This document shows positions 21,578-33,957 of a DNA stretch of 64,000 bases, in pieces (within the stretch, counting starts at the first letter, position 1; each line of letters opens with the position of its first letter). The stretch is from Sambucus nigra (Eukaryota > Streptophyta > Magnoliopsida > Dipsacales > Adoxaceae). The stretch covers positions 442,006,219-442,070,218 of the forward strand of contig OX422211.1 of NCBI GenBank assembly GCA_949130495.1, in the 5' to 3' direction. Under the pieces are notes generated by a model that did not search any database, had not been told where the DNA came from, and saw only the letters and a list, made by a program, of their open reading frames with translations. Both the position numbers and the translations under genes were made by a program.

Positions 21578-24500
21578 TGGATTGATTATGGTTCTCTGTG
21601 TCATGTTTCTAATTCGATGCAGGGCTTCACTACGATTCGCAAAACAAATCAAAATGAACATTTTCTCTACATGGGCAATAAAGCGAAGGCTAAAATAGAA
21701 GTTATTAGAGTCTTTCGCCTGATTTTAAGCACTGGATTTATTTTAGATTTGTAAGAAACTTTTTATGTTCCCACAATTTCTAGGAATTTAATTTCTGTTT
21801 CCAAACTTGCTTCAGGCGATTTTGCGATTGAATTTAAGTACAATGGTTTTGGTTTGGTTAAAAATTCTAATAATGTTGGTTCTGGATTTTTATTAGATGG
21901 TTTATATCAATTGAATCTTGAAAAGAATTTTTCTGAAACCCTTATGACCCTGCATCCTAATGTTGGTACGAAACGTACACTTAGTCTTGAAAAATCTGCT
22001 TATTTGTGGCATAAAAGATTAGGGCACAAATCCAGGCCGAGAATTGAAAGGCTCATTAAAGATGGAATACTCCATAACCTGGATTGGGCCAATTATGATG
22101 TATGTGTGGACTGTATTAAAGGAAAATAGACCAAACATACAAAGAAAGGAGCCACAAGAAGCACCCAGCTACTTGAAATAATACATACAGACATATGTGT
22201 ACCTTTTGATATTCCATCCATTGGTGGAGAGAAATACTTCATCACCTTTATAGATGATTTTTCACGTTATTGCATTTTGTACATGTTGCATGATAAATCT
22301 CAGTTTGTGAATGTCGTTGAAATATACATTAATGAGGTTGAGAGGCAAAAAGGTGAAAATTATTAGGTCTGATAGAGGTGGTGAATATTATGGTAGATAT
22401 GATGAGTCGGGACAATGCCCTGGCCCATTTTGCCAAACTCCTTGAAAAATTAGGTATTTGCGCTCAATACACAATGCCAGGATCACCTTGGCAGAATGGT
22501 GTAGTTGAAAGGCATAATCGTACTCTTATATAAATGGTTAGAAGTATGATAAGTAGGACCCAATTGCCTACATTTTTGTGGACACGTGCATTAAAGACCG
22601 TTGTACACATCTTAAATAGGGTTCCTAGTAAGTCCGTTTTAAAAAACCCTTTTGAACTTTGGAAAGGATGGAAACCCGATTTAAGGTATTTACGTGTGTG
22701 GGGCTGCCTAGCAAAAGCTAGAATCTATAACCCTCATGAAAAGAAATTGGATCCTAGGAATTATCATGTCATTTCATTGGGTATCCAGAAAAGTCAAAGG
22801 GATATAGATTCTACTGTCCAAATCATATAACTGGAATCATAGAAACTGGAAATGCTAAATTCATTGAAGAAAGTGAAGTAAGTGGGAGTATAAAAGAAAG
22901 GGAGGTAATCATTCAAGAAGTCAGGGTACAAATTCCTATACCCAGAATTCATAACATACCTATTGTTCCTAATGTAGTTGTTGAACTGGTCATTGACCCA
23001 ATCAATAACAATGAACAACAAGTGAATGATTAACCAACTGAACAACCACATAATGAGACTATAACCGATGAAATTTTTGAAGCACTACGAGAATTGCCAT
23101 TACGAAGATCTCAAAGAGAAAGAAGATCGGTAATTTCGGATGATTATGTGGTATACCTTCAAGAGACCGAATTTAACATAGGGAATATTAATGATCGAGT
23201 TTCTTATTAAAAAGATGTAAATAGTGATGATTCCGATAAATGGATTGATACCATAAATGAAGAAATAAAATCTATGAATGACAATAAAGTTTGGGAGTTG
23301 GTCGAATTTCCAGAAGGACAAAATCGAGTTGGGTGCAAGTGGATATTTAAGACCAAACTTGATTCAAAAGGCAATATCGAACGACATAAAGCTAGACTTA
23401 TTTCCAAAGGTTTTAATCAACGAGAAGGCATTGATTATAATGAGACCTTCTCTCCAGTTTCAAAGAAGGACTCATTAAGAATCATATTAGCATTGGTGAC
23501 TCATTATGATTTGGAGTTGCACCAAATGGACGTAAAAACAGCTTTTCTAAATGGGAGTTTAAAAGAAGAAGTCTACATGGCATATACATAAGGCTTCATA
23601 AAGGAAGGAAAGGAAGACATGTATCTATGTTAAAGAAGTCAATATATGGTCTAAAGCAAGCTTCTTGTCAATGGTGCATTAAGTTTGTGTTTTTAGTACT
23701 ATATGTTGATGACTTACTTATCGGCAGCAGTGATCTTGGTTTATTAAGTGAAACCAAGATGTACCTTTCTAAAAACTTTGAAATGAAAGATTTAGGTGAG
23801 GCATCCTTCGTGATCGAAATAGAAATATCTCGGGATAGATCACGAGGAACATTGGGATTGTCTCAGAAAGGTTACATTAACAAAGTTTTAGAAAGATTTA
23901 GTATGCAAAGTTTCAATCCTATTAATGCTCCACTTCAGAAAGGGGATAAGTTCAGCTTAAGTCAATTCCCTATAAGTGATTTAGAAAGGTAACACATGAA
24001 AGGCATGCCTTGTGCTTCGCTCGTAGGGAGCTTGTTGTATGCACAAGTCTACACTAGGTCGGATATCAGTTTTGCCGTTAGGATGCTAGGTAGATATTAA
24101 AGCAATCCGAGGATTTACCATTGTAAAGCTGCAAAGAAAGTGCTCAGGTACCTGCAAGGGACCAAGGATTACATGCTCACATATCGTAAGACTGATCACC
24201 TTGAGGTGATTGGTTATTCAGACTCAAATTTTAGGGGATGCCTTGACAGTAGGAAGAGCACTTCGGGCTATGTCTTCCTTATGGCTGGAGGAGCCGTTTC
24301 ATGGAAAAGTGTTGTCATTGCATCATCTACTATGGAGGTTGAATACGTAGCTTGCTTCGAAGCTACAAATCATGGATTATGGTTGCGAAACTTTATTTCA
24401 GGACTTAGAATTATGGGTTCAATCTCTAAGCCGCTGAAAATTTATTGTGATAATGTCGCAGCAGTCTTCTTCTTGAAGAACGATAGGTATACTAAGGCTG

Positions 24501-24664
24501 CTCAGCATATTGAGATGAAATACCTATCAGTTAAAGAAGAAGTTCAGAAACAAAGAGTGACAATTGATCACATTAGTACGTGTGATAACATAGCAGATCC
24601 TCTTACGAAAGGACTATCTCCGAAGACCTTTATGGAACATGTCAAAGAGATGGGTCTCGATTAG
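21578..24664 (+). pseudogene. Copia 2 protease-integrase-RT-RNase H, broken
   Basis: Protease has WIDYGSLCHVSN (catalytic Asp kept, the following Ser now Tyr). Integrase has the zinc-binding LWHKRLGHKSRPRIERL (22003) and CVDCIKGK, then HTDICVPFD, RSDRGGEYYG and GSPWQNGVVERHNRTL. RT has VGCKWIFKTKLDSKGNIERH, LHQMDVKTAFLNGSLKEEVY and LYVDDLLIGSSD. About 25-30 residues are deleted between the SCQWCIKF segment and YVDD (near 23685). RNase H (24140-24664) is one open frame, YSDSNFRGCLDSRKSTSGY to the final stop. At least six stops or shifts break the rest. Confidence 0.85.
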
Positions 24665-25028
24665 TTAGATTATGATTGTTATTTTGGCTTAGTTGTTTGA
24701 CACTATTACTTGAATTCAATAAAAGTTTTTTTAATTTCTATTATTTCTGTCTTTTTGAATGCATGCATATAATTATGAATTATTGTTGACAGAAATAGTC
24801 CTTATTCAAAAGAGAATTATGAGGCCATTATGATACCCAATATTAAAGGCTTAGTTAAATGAAACATTGGTGTTGTGGTACCTGGAAGGAACCATGCTCT
24901 TGAATAGCATGGAATCGCCATGACTCGCATTCGTGATTCATTTGATTTAGCAAACTAAATTTATCAATGATTGTGCACCTTATGGTACCTAATCTAATTA
25001 TACGAATTATTAAGACCAAGTGGGAGAC

Positions 25029-25625
25029 TGTTGAAAATTAATGTTAAGTGTCAAAATTAATTATTTAATTTCAATTATATTAAATTCCGAATTTCCCATT
25101 TATGTGGTCTTGATACATGTCAGATAATTAATTAAGAATGTGATAAATAAAGATATTAAAAGACTGGGTAAATCTTATCCGTTAGTCACATGATGGTTAG
25201 TGGCATTAGTGGGAGACTTAAAAAGAGTCCCACCTCCACTAGGATTTCGGCCATCTTTCCCTTATAAATAGAGACATCTACACCATCTAGAGTCATCTCA
25301 TAACACACTCTTTCTAAGGAGGGAGAGAAAATCTGAAATTCTCATTATTCATATTTTCTCACAAATATTATGGGCACATAAGAGGGTAATTCTGGGTTGT
25401 TCAAGAAGGGATTCAAAGGAAGCTTTGACAGGAGCATTCAAGTCACCTTATTCCAATCAATTGCAATGGACAAAGGTTAGTATTGATTATAGTTATAAAG
25501 AACTTATGATTCTGTGATTGCATGAAGATTAAACATCATGGATTCATGACAAAACTATTTTTAACACGATGTGACATTATGGTTTATATTCGGTTTTATG
25601 ATTGACAAAACAGTCTTGGTTAACA
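25029..25625 (+). repeat. 3' LTR of copia 2
   Basis: 597 bp, partner of 18722-19317, directly after the polypurine tract CAAGTGGGAGAC. Same TATAAATAGAGAC promoter-like stretch. Confidence 0.9.
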
Positions 25626-26056
25626 TGCCCCCTCACACTAGAGTGTAATCATGAGCCCTGATAATTATACGATTAAACGGTTCTTCAATGCGGTCAAAGC
25701 CCCATTAATCATCACAAAATTTTCACTGTCTCATATAAATTTTAGATGTCGGGAAAAGGAAATTCATGTTTGAATCAGACAGTGAAAAAGAATTCAAGGT
25801 TTTGAGAATTTAGAATTTTTAGAATCAATTCTCTTTCCAAGCATCGAACTAAATTAATCCCTAAAGTTCTTGTATTTTAAGTAAAGTTCCAATGAACCCA
25901 CTTGCATTAAAGGAATGATCTACTAATGGCTCTATCTTAACAGTGCACCATAAGTTGTATGTCTTAACATAATCCTCACCAATGTTTCACACATATATAT
26001 GCTACGGATCTTGGGTTCACGTAATATTTAAACCAAAACTTTGTTTGGTGGGGGTG
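25626..26056. other. No gene seen
   Basis: AT-rich spacer with no coding frame of note between copia 2 and the MITE at 26066. Confidence 0.5.
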
Positions 26057-26065
26057 GGGGTTATT

Positions 26066-26244
26066 GGATAGAAATTTGATGTCTTTGAGACATTAAACTA
26101 TTTGATGTATTGGATTGTGATTGGTCAATGCCACTGGCGCGGACCCATTTCCATAAATGATGTGAGTCTTCACCAACACTATTGACCAATCAGAATTCAA
26201 GACTTCAAATAGTTTGATGTCTCAAAGACATCAAACTTTTTTCC
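26066..26244. mobile_element. 179-bp Mutator-type MITE
   Basis: The left end GGATAGAAATTTGATGTC is inverted at the right end (reverse complement GGAAAAAAGTTTGATGTC). The match continues over about 55 bp, including GATTGGTCAAT. GGGGTTATT stands directly on both sides (26057-26065 and 26245-26253), a perfect 9-bp duplication as made by Mutator-like transposases. No coding capacity. Confidence 0.9.
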
Positions 26245-26485
26245 GGGGTTATTGTACCTTGAATATCAAACTAACAAGAAAGTCAGCTCATAAGTTGATT
26301 TTTTTTTAGTTTCTCCCGCCGTTGAATTTTTAACACGATTGAAGGTCTCAAACTTCACTGTTTTGCCTATAAATAAGGCAATCGGTTCTATAATCGAATA
26401 TTCCACAAGTCTCAAATTAAGAATCCCAGCATATAGATCATTCATTGATTTTATATTTTTTTAAATCAAAGAAACAGAGAAAATG

Positions 26486-26486
26486 C

Positions 26487-26523
<37 letters not shown>

Positions 26524-26545
26524 GGGGGGGGGGAGGAGGGAGGGA
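26486..26545. repeat. TA, GA and G-rich microsatellite
   Basis: A TA run of about 20 bases passes into GA repeats and a G run. Similar TA/CT tracts lie at 26894-26942 and 27309-27362, between the three fold-back elements. Confidence 0.9.
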
Positions 26546-26898
26546 GAGGATAACGTGTGGACTCAAAAATGACTCTGCACCGTACGGGTTCACTTTTTCA
26601 AAATATTAAAAAAAATTGATTGTTTTTTTTTTTGTATTTTAATTATTTCAGGATATCCATAAAAAGAATCAACTCAAAATAATTTTTTTGCTATTTTAAC
26701 AAAATGAGTCAATATTTAACAGTTTTTGAACTAACCCATTTTTTTTTAAATAGCAAAAAAAATTATTTTGAATTGATTTTTTTTTATGAGTACCCTGAAA
26801 TGTTTAAAATACATACAAAAAAAAATAACCCAAAAATATTTTATTAATATTTTTAAAAATAAACTCGTACGGTGCGAAGTCATTTTTGAGTCCTCTCT
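26546..26898. mobile_element. Fold-back element A
   Basis: ACTCAAAAATGACTCTGCAC on the left pairs with TGCGAAGTCATTTTTGAGT on the right, and the arms continue over more than 100 bp (ATAAAAAGAATCAACTCAA against TTGAATTGATTTTTTTTTAT). It is bordered by GA/CT tracts. Non-coding; the two overlapping frames in it are low-complexity artefacts. Confidence 0.65.
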
Positions 26899-26944
26899 CT
26901 CTCTCTCTCTCTCGCTCGCTCGCTCTCTGTGTGTATATATATAC

Positions 26945-27310
26945 AAGTTCCTGTGCACACTAAGTTTGCACATAATTTTTTTAAATAGTAAAAAAAATTG
27001 AGTTGATTTTTTTTGTGTGAAATTTAAACATTTCAAGAGACCCATATAAAAAGAATCAGCTCAAGAAAACTTTTTTTACTATTTTTAAAAAATCGGTCAA
27101 ACTTACGTTATTTTAAGCATTTTAAAAGCTCCGAAAGTTTAACCGATTTTTTAAAAATAGCAAAAAAAAACTGAGTTAATTTTTTTTATATGGATCCGTT
27201 GAAATGTTTAAATATTACATAAAAAAAATCAACTCAATTTTTTTTAATATTTTAAAAAAAATTGGTGTGCGTCAGCACATGTGTAAACTTAATGTGCACG
27301 GGAGTCTGCC
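26945..27310. mobile_element. Fold-back element B
   Basis: The left AAGTTCCTGTGCACACTAAG pairs with CTTAATGTGCACGGGAGTCT on the right. The interior has AAATAGTAAAAAAAATTGAG and ATCGGTCAAAC/GTTTAACCGAT arms resembling element A, so A and B look related. Bounded by TA and CT tracts. Confidence 0.65.
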
Positions 27311-27362
27311 TCTCTCTCTCTCTCTCTCTCCATATATATATATATATGGAGAGAGAGAGAGG

Positions 27363-27770
27363 AAGGTTCACATACATCATGATGTATACATCACACCTAG
27401 TTCTAGGCCTTAAGAAACTTTTTTCTCCAAATTTCTTATTTTTTTTCTTGAAATTAACCGTCTAATCAACCCATATTCAAAAAATTGGGCCAAAAAATAT
27501 TTTGTAGCTATTTTTAAAAAATTCACAAAAAAATTGTTTGCGCAGACCCTTATAAATAAGGTATTTTGAGCAGTTTTTTGTAATTTTTTTTAAAAATAGC
27601 TACAAAATGTATTTTGACCTAATTTTTTGAGCATGGGTTTATTGGAAGGTTAATTTCAAGAGAAAAATAAAACAATTGGAAAAATAGTTTTTTAGGGCCT
27701 ATAATTAGGTGTGATGTATGAATGATGTATAGAGCATAATGTAGGTGAGCGTTCTCCTATATATATAATA
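27363..27770. mobile_element. Fold-back element C
   Basis: The left CATGATGTATACATCACACC pairs with GGTGTGATGTATGAATGATG on the right. The inner arms TTCTTGAAATTAACCGTCTA and TTGGAAGGTTAATTTCAAGA also pair. The left side starts in a GA tract, and the right side ends in TATATATA. It has the same build as A and B. Confidence 0.65.
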
Positions 27771-28439
27771 CCTCCTACTTATTAAGGAATTAGACTTGCA
27801 TTCTTGCATACGTAATGTTCAATCAAATTGATACATAAAGTACACGTGTGTTGATGTTGATTTGATAGGATAAGCCTAATTATTGAAAAAATAAGAGGTA
27901 TGCCGCATTATTTCAAGGGGTGAAATAAAAAAGGCAAAAAATAACCCTATGTTATAAAAGTTGTATTTTAAGATGGATGTCCTCTATAACACATCCCACA
28001 TTGTAAAAGTAGGCTTTTGGGATGAGATGACTTATTATAAATAGAGGGGTGACCCCCTCATTATTGACACATCAATTAATGAGAACTTTTCCTCTTTTTT
28101 TAACAACAGTCGACAAAAAAGGTACACATCTTATCATGTCTTTCCATATTTACACAACAATAACTGACATGAATAGTTGTATGTTTTAAAAATAACATCC
28201 GTAAATCTAGTTTGGGGTTTAAGGTTTCCTTTTCCTGTTTCATTGTAAGTCTTCATCTCCATTATGCATGAATAGTCATTCTAGAGAACAAAAATTTCCT
28301 CTTTCATGGCATGTTAGTACATGAATTTATTTTCATACGCAAGTTATATTTTTTTTTAACTTTTAAAGCATAGATGATGGTTAATATTTGGTCACAAAAA
28401 TCAAATCGTACAAGTTATAATTTTTATTTAATTTTTTTT

Positions 28440-28985
28440 TCTTCAAATTAGTGTATGAATAAAAATAAAATTTTGGACCCGAAGTTCCAATAAAATATGT
28501 CTTAAATCAAAACCTGAAGTTTTGATTATTTATAAGTTCCTAGTTCTTATTTAAATTTTTACGGCCTGAAGTTCGCAATTCATGTTCAACTTTTGGACAT
28601 GATAATAAAATATTCCATAAAATCAAAACTGAAGTTTTGATTTTGGGGACTTGAAATTTCGAGTAATTGGGGCCTGAAGTTCTTAATTACCATTAAATTT
28701 GGGACTTGAATCATTATTATAGTTTGGACCTGAAGTTCCAAAATAATATATACCCTCCATCAAAACTCGAAGTTTTGATTATTTCTACGTCCCCAAATAA
28801 TTTATAATTTGGACCTGAAGTTCCAAATAATTTTTTTTTTAAATCTGATCAACCCTGAAGTTTTGACACAATAGGGTATAGACCTTAAAGTCCTTATACT
28901 TATTAAGTTTGACGCGAAGTTCAATTATTTTATGTGTTGATCTGAAGCTCCAACAAATAAATAATACGGACCTAAAGTTCTAAAT
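28440..28985 (+). repeat. Leader with repeated CTGAAGTT motifs
   Basis: Ahead of gag, short phrases recur about every 30-60 bp: GGACCTGAAGTTCCAA and near copies, alternating with TCAAAACCTGAAGTTTTGA. The second type is close to a perfect inverted repeat (CAAAACT/AGTTTTG), so each could form a small hairpin. I count roughly fifteen motif copies in 550 bp. Spacing and sequence are irregular, unlike a CRISPR array. Confidence 0.7.
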
Positions 28986-29048
28986 ATAATTTTTTTTATT
29001 ATGTATTACATATTTCTGATTGTAATTTACTTATTGAACAGTTTAAAA

Positions 29049-29945
29049 ATGTCAAATATCTCTAAACTCGAATTTGAAGCACTTAAAATTTATGGGGTGA
29101 ATTATCTTAATTGGTCTCAAGACGCTGAACTCCACCTCCAAGTCCAAAATCTTGGTGATGCAATATCACTTGAAAACACTATGTCCCGGTAGGACAAAGC
29201 TAAGGCCTGATATTCCTTAGACATCACATACACAATGATTTGAAAAGTGAGTACCTAACTGTGAAATATCCTCTTGATTTATGGAAATCCCTGAAGGAGT
29301 GCTATGACCATCAAAAATCGGTCATACTTCCATGTGCACGCCATGAATGGCTCAACTTGAGATTTCAAGATTTCAAGAATGCGTCTGAATACAATTCTGT
29401 TATGTTCAAGATTACCTCCAAAATAAAGCTTTGTGTAAAGGATGCAAATATGTTGGAGAAAACATTCTCAAAATTTCGTCCCTCGAATATACTTCTGCAG
29501 CAACAATATCGAGAGCGAGTGTTTAAAAGGTACTCGGAACTAATCTCATGTCTCCTAGTTGCTGAGCAGAACAATGACTTACTAATGAATAATAATACAT
29601 CTAAACCTACTGGATTTGTAGCACTCCTTGAAGTGAATGCTAACTCTGTTCAGAATAACGAAAGAGGTCGAGAAAATATGCGACGGGTTCGTGCCAACTC
29701 CAGAAGAGGTGGATACCATAATCAAGGCCCTAGACAAATATAAGAAATTCAAGAACCACCAGAAGTGGAATAATCACAACAATAAAGAGAATCAGAAGTT
29801 TAATCCAAATGATATTTGCTATAGGTGTGGCCGCAGTGGGCATTGGACACGTACCTGTCGCTCGTTCAAGAAATTTGTGAAAAAATATCACGCCTCGAAA
29901 AAGAAAGCAGATACAAATATTGTGGAAGTTCCTGAAGTCCATTAG
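29049..29945 (+). pseudogene. Copia 3 gag, frameshifted
   Basis: The likely start is MSNISKLEFEALKIYGVNYL (29049), the usual N-terminus of UBN2-type gag. A stop at 29190 breaks the frame, which resumes with YPLDLWKSLKECYDHQK and continues past EWLNLRFQDFKNASEYNSVM to a basic stretch. A shift near 29700 leads into the zinc knuckle CYRCGRSGHWTRTC (29818-29859), with all four metal ligands kept. The tail is acidic. Confidence 0.75.
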
Positions 29946-30268
29946 AAACTTGACGATACTGATCTCAATTTCAATGATTTTTTTGAAGATGATGATGGAA
30001 ATGCTATTGATGATGAGACATTTGATAACATGCTTGGAGAACCACCAAAGACGGTCCTGAAGACCTAAATGATTATACTTTGTTTATTTATTTATCTGCT
30101 TTATATTTTCTATTGAGACATTAGTAGTTTATCATTAGAGCTTAGACAATTTTATTTAATATCTTTATTTTGAGAATTTATTAGTTAATGGAATGGTTTT
30201 GATCATTTTTTTTATGCTTATATGATTGGTGGATTGAATTTCATTTTATATTTAATTATATTAAAGGT

Positions 30269-33200
30269 ATGGATCCGAAAATAAGCTCAAGCAATGACAC
30301 TTGTTTGGTAGACAGTGGGACAACCCACACCATTTTTAAAACCAGAAGTTTTTCTCAGACTTGGTATACAATACAGCGAATATTTCCACTATAGCTGATC
30401 CTGATAAGATTATTGAAGGCTCCGAAAGAGCCCAGTGGTGTTACCTAATGGTACCCACTTATTCATAATTAATGCTATATACTCAAGAAATTTCATAAGA
30501 AATTTATTGAGTTTTAAGGACATAAGAGTGAATGGATATCATATTGAAACATGTAATGAAGGTAACAAAGAGTTCATTTGCATTACTTCTAGTGTTGGAA
30601 GCCAAAAGCTCACACTAGGTAAATTGCCTGCATTATCCATGAGGTTATACCATACAACAATTAATATTGTAGAATCACATATTGTCATGAGTCAGAAGCT
30701 CAATGATCCTTAAAATTTAATATTGTGGCATGATCGATTGGGTCACCCTAGATCAAACATGTTGCGTCGAATCATAAACAACATATATGAGCACTCTTTA
30801 ACAAACAAACAACTTACCTTACCTGATGATCATTTTTGCACCCCTTGTTCTCAAGGTAAATTAATCAATAAACCATCTTTTCTCAAAATAGCTTCTGAGT
30901 CACCATCCTTATTACAAAGAATGCAAGGGGATATTTGTGGGCCCATCACCCTTTTAGTGTACATTTTATATATTTTATGATTTTAATTTATGCATCCACT
31001 CGTTGGTCACATGTTTGTTTGTTATTTACTCGTGGTTTGGCCTTTGCAAAATTACTTGCTAAAATCATAAAACTTAGAGCACATTTTTCTGATCAACACA
31101 TTAAATCCATCTGTTTAGATAACGCGGGAGAATTTACTTCTCAAGTTTTTTATGACTATTGTTTATCACAGGGAATGGATGTTGAGCACCCAGTCCCCCA
31201 TGTCCACACCCAAAATAGTTTTGTTGAGTCTTTGATTAAACGTTTGCAACTTATTGCACGACCTTTACTTATGCAATCCAAACTCCCATTCTCTTCTTTG
31301 GGACATGCAATCCTACACGGTGCTAAGTTAATTAATCTTAGGCCCACTACTTATCACCTTTTTTTCACCTTTTCAACTTGTATCTAGATGTCAACCAAAT
31401 ATATCACACTTGCGTAAATTTGGTTGTGCAGTACCGCCAGATTTGCGAATTGTCATTTTGATGAGACACTCTTCCCGCCGTTAGGGGGAGGAAAGAACGT
31501 ACCAGAAGTGCGGTTCGTTCCTGAAGAACGGAGAGAATTAATGTGGAACACTTTCACTTTGTCTCATCTACACCCTGTACTGCTCAATGTGAGCATGAAG
31601 TGAAAAGGATGTTGCATCTTCAGAAAATTGCAAATAAATTACCTGATGCATTCAATGATGCTGCAAAAGTAACTAAGTCTCATGTACCCGCTGCAAATGT
31701 GCCTGCAAGAATTGATGTACCAGTGGGACAAACATTGACATAAGCAGCAAATGAATCTATTGCACGCCAAGAGCGTGAAAGACCTATAGGTTCCAAAGAC
31801 TCTACTCCCCAGAAGCGGAGATTGACCAAAATAAAAAATTGCCATCAAGGCAGAACTCGAGTCTCTAAATAAACGTGGTGTATTTGGACCTATAGTACAA
31901 ACCCCAAAAGGTTTTAAATCGGTAGGTTACCGATGGGTTTTTATAAGAAAAAGAAATGAAAATAATGAAATCACTCGATATAAGGCACGACTTGTGGCAC
32001 AAGGTTCTCGCTGAAACTTGGGATTGATTTTGAGGAAACATACTCCTCCGTTATGAATAGTATAACTTTCAGATATCTAATTAGTGTAGTGGTTTCTGAA
32101 AATCTTGATATGAGACTCATAGATGTTGTGACCGCTTATTTATACGGGGAATTAGACACAGAAATATACATGAAAATCCCTAAAGGATTTCCTTTGCCTG
32201 AAGCAAAGCTAAGGAGTACGCATTCAATCCGACTAAGACGTTCGTTGTACGGTTTAAAGCAATCCAGAAGAATGTGGTACAATCGTCTTAGTGAATACTT
32301 GTCTAAGGAAGGGTATAAAAGCAATCCAATTTGCCCTTGTGTATTTAGAAAGAAATCCTCAAAGGGATATGCAATAGTAGCAGTCTATGTAGATGACATA
32401 AATTTAATAGGGACTCCAGAAGAGCTCGAAATAACTAATAACTATTTGAAAAAGGAATTTGAGATGAAAGACCTTGGGAAATTTTGTCTCGGCCTGCAGA
32501 TCAAGAAAAATTCTAGTGGGATTTTAGTCCATCAGTCTAATTATACTGAAAATGTATTAAAACGCTTTAATATGGATAAAGCACACCCACTAAGTACCCC
32601 CATAGTTGTCCGGTCTTTAGATATAAAGAAAGATCCATACCATCCTAAAGTAGAAGATGAGAAAATATTGAGTCCTGAAGTACCCTATTTCAGTACAATT
32701 GGTGCATTATTATACTTGGCACAATGCACTAGGCCGGATATCTCATTCTCTGCGAACCTGCTTGCTAGATATAATTCTAAACCAACCAAAAGGCATTGGG
32801 CTGGTGTCAAATATATCCTAAGATATCTACGTGGGGTTTATTTTATTCCTATAACTCTAATAGTTCCAAATTAGTTAGTTATGCAGATTCTGAATATCTC
32901 TTTGATCCTCATAAGGGAAGATCTCAGACAGGTTATGTATTTCTTTGTGGTAATACTTCTATTTCCTGGCGTTTTACTAAACAAACTTTAGTAGCTACTT
33001 CTTCTAACCACTCTGAAATTTTTGCACTTCATGAAACTAGCTGTGAATGTGTATGGCTAAGATCTTTAATTCAGCATATTCGTAGTTCTTGTCAATTGCC
33101 TTCTATTACAGATATTCCAAGTACTATCTATGAAGATAATGCAGCATGTATATCACAAATTAAAGAAGGATTCATCAAAGGAGACAGAACCAAGCACATT

Positions 33201-33323
33201 TCATCAAAGTTTTTCTTCACTCATGAGCTTCAAAAGAAAAATGAGATTGAAGTCATGCAAGTTCGTTCAAGTGATAACTTAGTTGATCTCTTCACAAAGT
33301 CACTACCAAAGGCGGCATTTTAG
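30269..33323 (+). pseudogene. Copia 3 protease-integrase-RT-RNase H
   Basis: Protease has DTCLVDSGTTHTIF (active-site DSG kept). Integrase has LWHDRLGHPRSNMLRRI and CTPCSQGK (zinc finger), then MQGDICGP, CLDNAGEFTSQVF and QNSFVESLIKRLQ. RT (32053-32874) is a 273-codon open piece with LIDVVTAYLYGELDTEIYMK, SLYGLKQSRRMWYNRLSEY and the catalytic VAVYVDDINLIG. RNase H (32796-33323, other frame) has SYADSEYLFDPHKGRSQTGY, EDNAACISQI and SDNLVDLFTKSLPK. Shifts near 30340, 30960, 31380, 32015 and 32830 make it non-functional. Confidence 0.85.
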
Positions 33324-33663
33324 AAGTTTGTGTACGAGATTGGAATGCGTCGGCTCCACCAATAGTGAAATTGAACATATCAATCAGGGGAAGCATCTTA
33401 TCAGGGGGAGGATACACTAACATGTAATTTGGAACATATGTGCGTTGTACTCTTTTTCCTTTGATTAGTTTTTGTCCCACTAGGTTTTCCTAACAAAGGT
33501 TTTAATGAGGCAACATTAAGCACGTCCAACACTAATTCACTAATCACAATAGTTGTACTCTTTTTTCTTCACTTTGGTTTTTTCCCAATGGATTTTTCCT
33601 TAGTAATATTTTAATGAGGCTACAATCAATGAATGGTGGAAATAGTGTACATTCAAGGGGGAG

Positions 33664-33957
33664 TGCTATAAAAGTTGTATTTTAATGTGAATATCCACTA
33701 TAACACGTCCCACATTGGAAAAGTAAACTTTTGGAATGAGATGACTTGTATTATAAATAAAGGGGTGATCCCCTCATTATTAACAGATCAATTAATGAAA
33801 ACTTTTCATCTCTCTAAAATTCTCTTTGTGCCATATTTCTCTTAACAACTTCATAAATATAAGAGTTTTCTCTCACACTAGTTTAATAGGACCACCGTTC
33901 ACATTGTATATTGTGTGGGTTAGAGTAATTCCATCCACAATTCTTTTAATACCAACA
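33664..33957 (+). repeat. 3' LTR of copia 3
   Basis: It begins TGCTATAAAAG right after the polypurine tract and carries TATAAATAAAGG. The right edge is set at the CCAACA near 33957 and is uncertain. Confidence 0.6.

Larger units (their letters stand above)
18722..25625 (+). mobile_element. Ty1/copia element 2, complete, one intact gag frame
   Basis: The LTRs are 18722-19317 (596 bp) and 25029-25625 (597 bp), TGTTG at the start and GTTAACA (GTTAATA in the left copy) at the end, with TATAAATAGAGAC near the middle. The primer site TGGTATCAGAGC (19320-19331) matches initiator tRNA-Met. The polypurine tract is CAAGTGGGAGAC before 25029. By eye the LTRs differ roughly once per 15-20 bases, so the insertion is not recent. 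The flanks GAATAC and TGCCCC do not match, so no target duplication is present. Confidence 0.9.
27950..33957 (+). mobile_element. Ty1/copia element 3
   Basis: The 5' LTR part (27950 to about 28110) and the 3' LTR (33664 to about 33957) share GTTGTATTTTA, CACATTG and GATGACTT with TATAAATA and CCCCTCATTATT. The polypurine tract TCAAGGGGGAG stands before 33664. The 5' LTR seems shortened at its inner end, and no clear tRNA primer site was found. The interior holds a long leader (28111-29048), gag, and a nearly complete but shifted pol. It is the same family as the fragment at 3483-5140. Confidence 0.8.

Noticed and set aside
26746..27465. Frames with Ser-Leu or Arg-Glu repeats
   Set aside because: They arise from CT/GA microsatellites read as codons.
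28440..28985. CRISPR-like array of short repeats
   Set aside because: The spacing and the repeats are irregular, there are no cas genes, and the place is the leader of a plant copia element.
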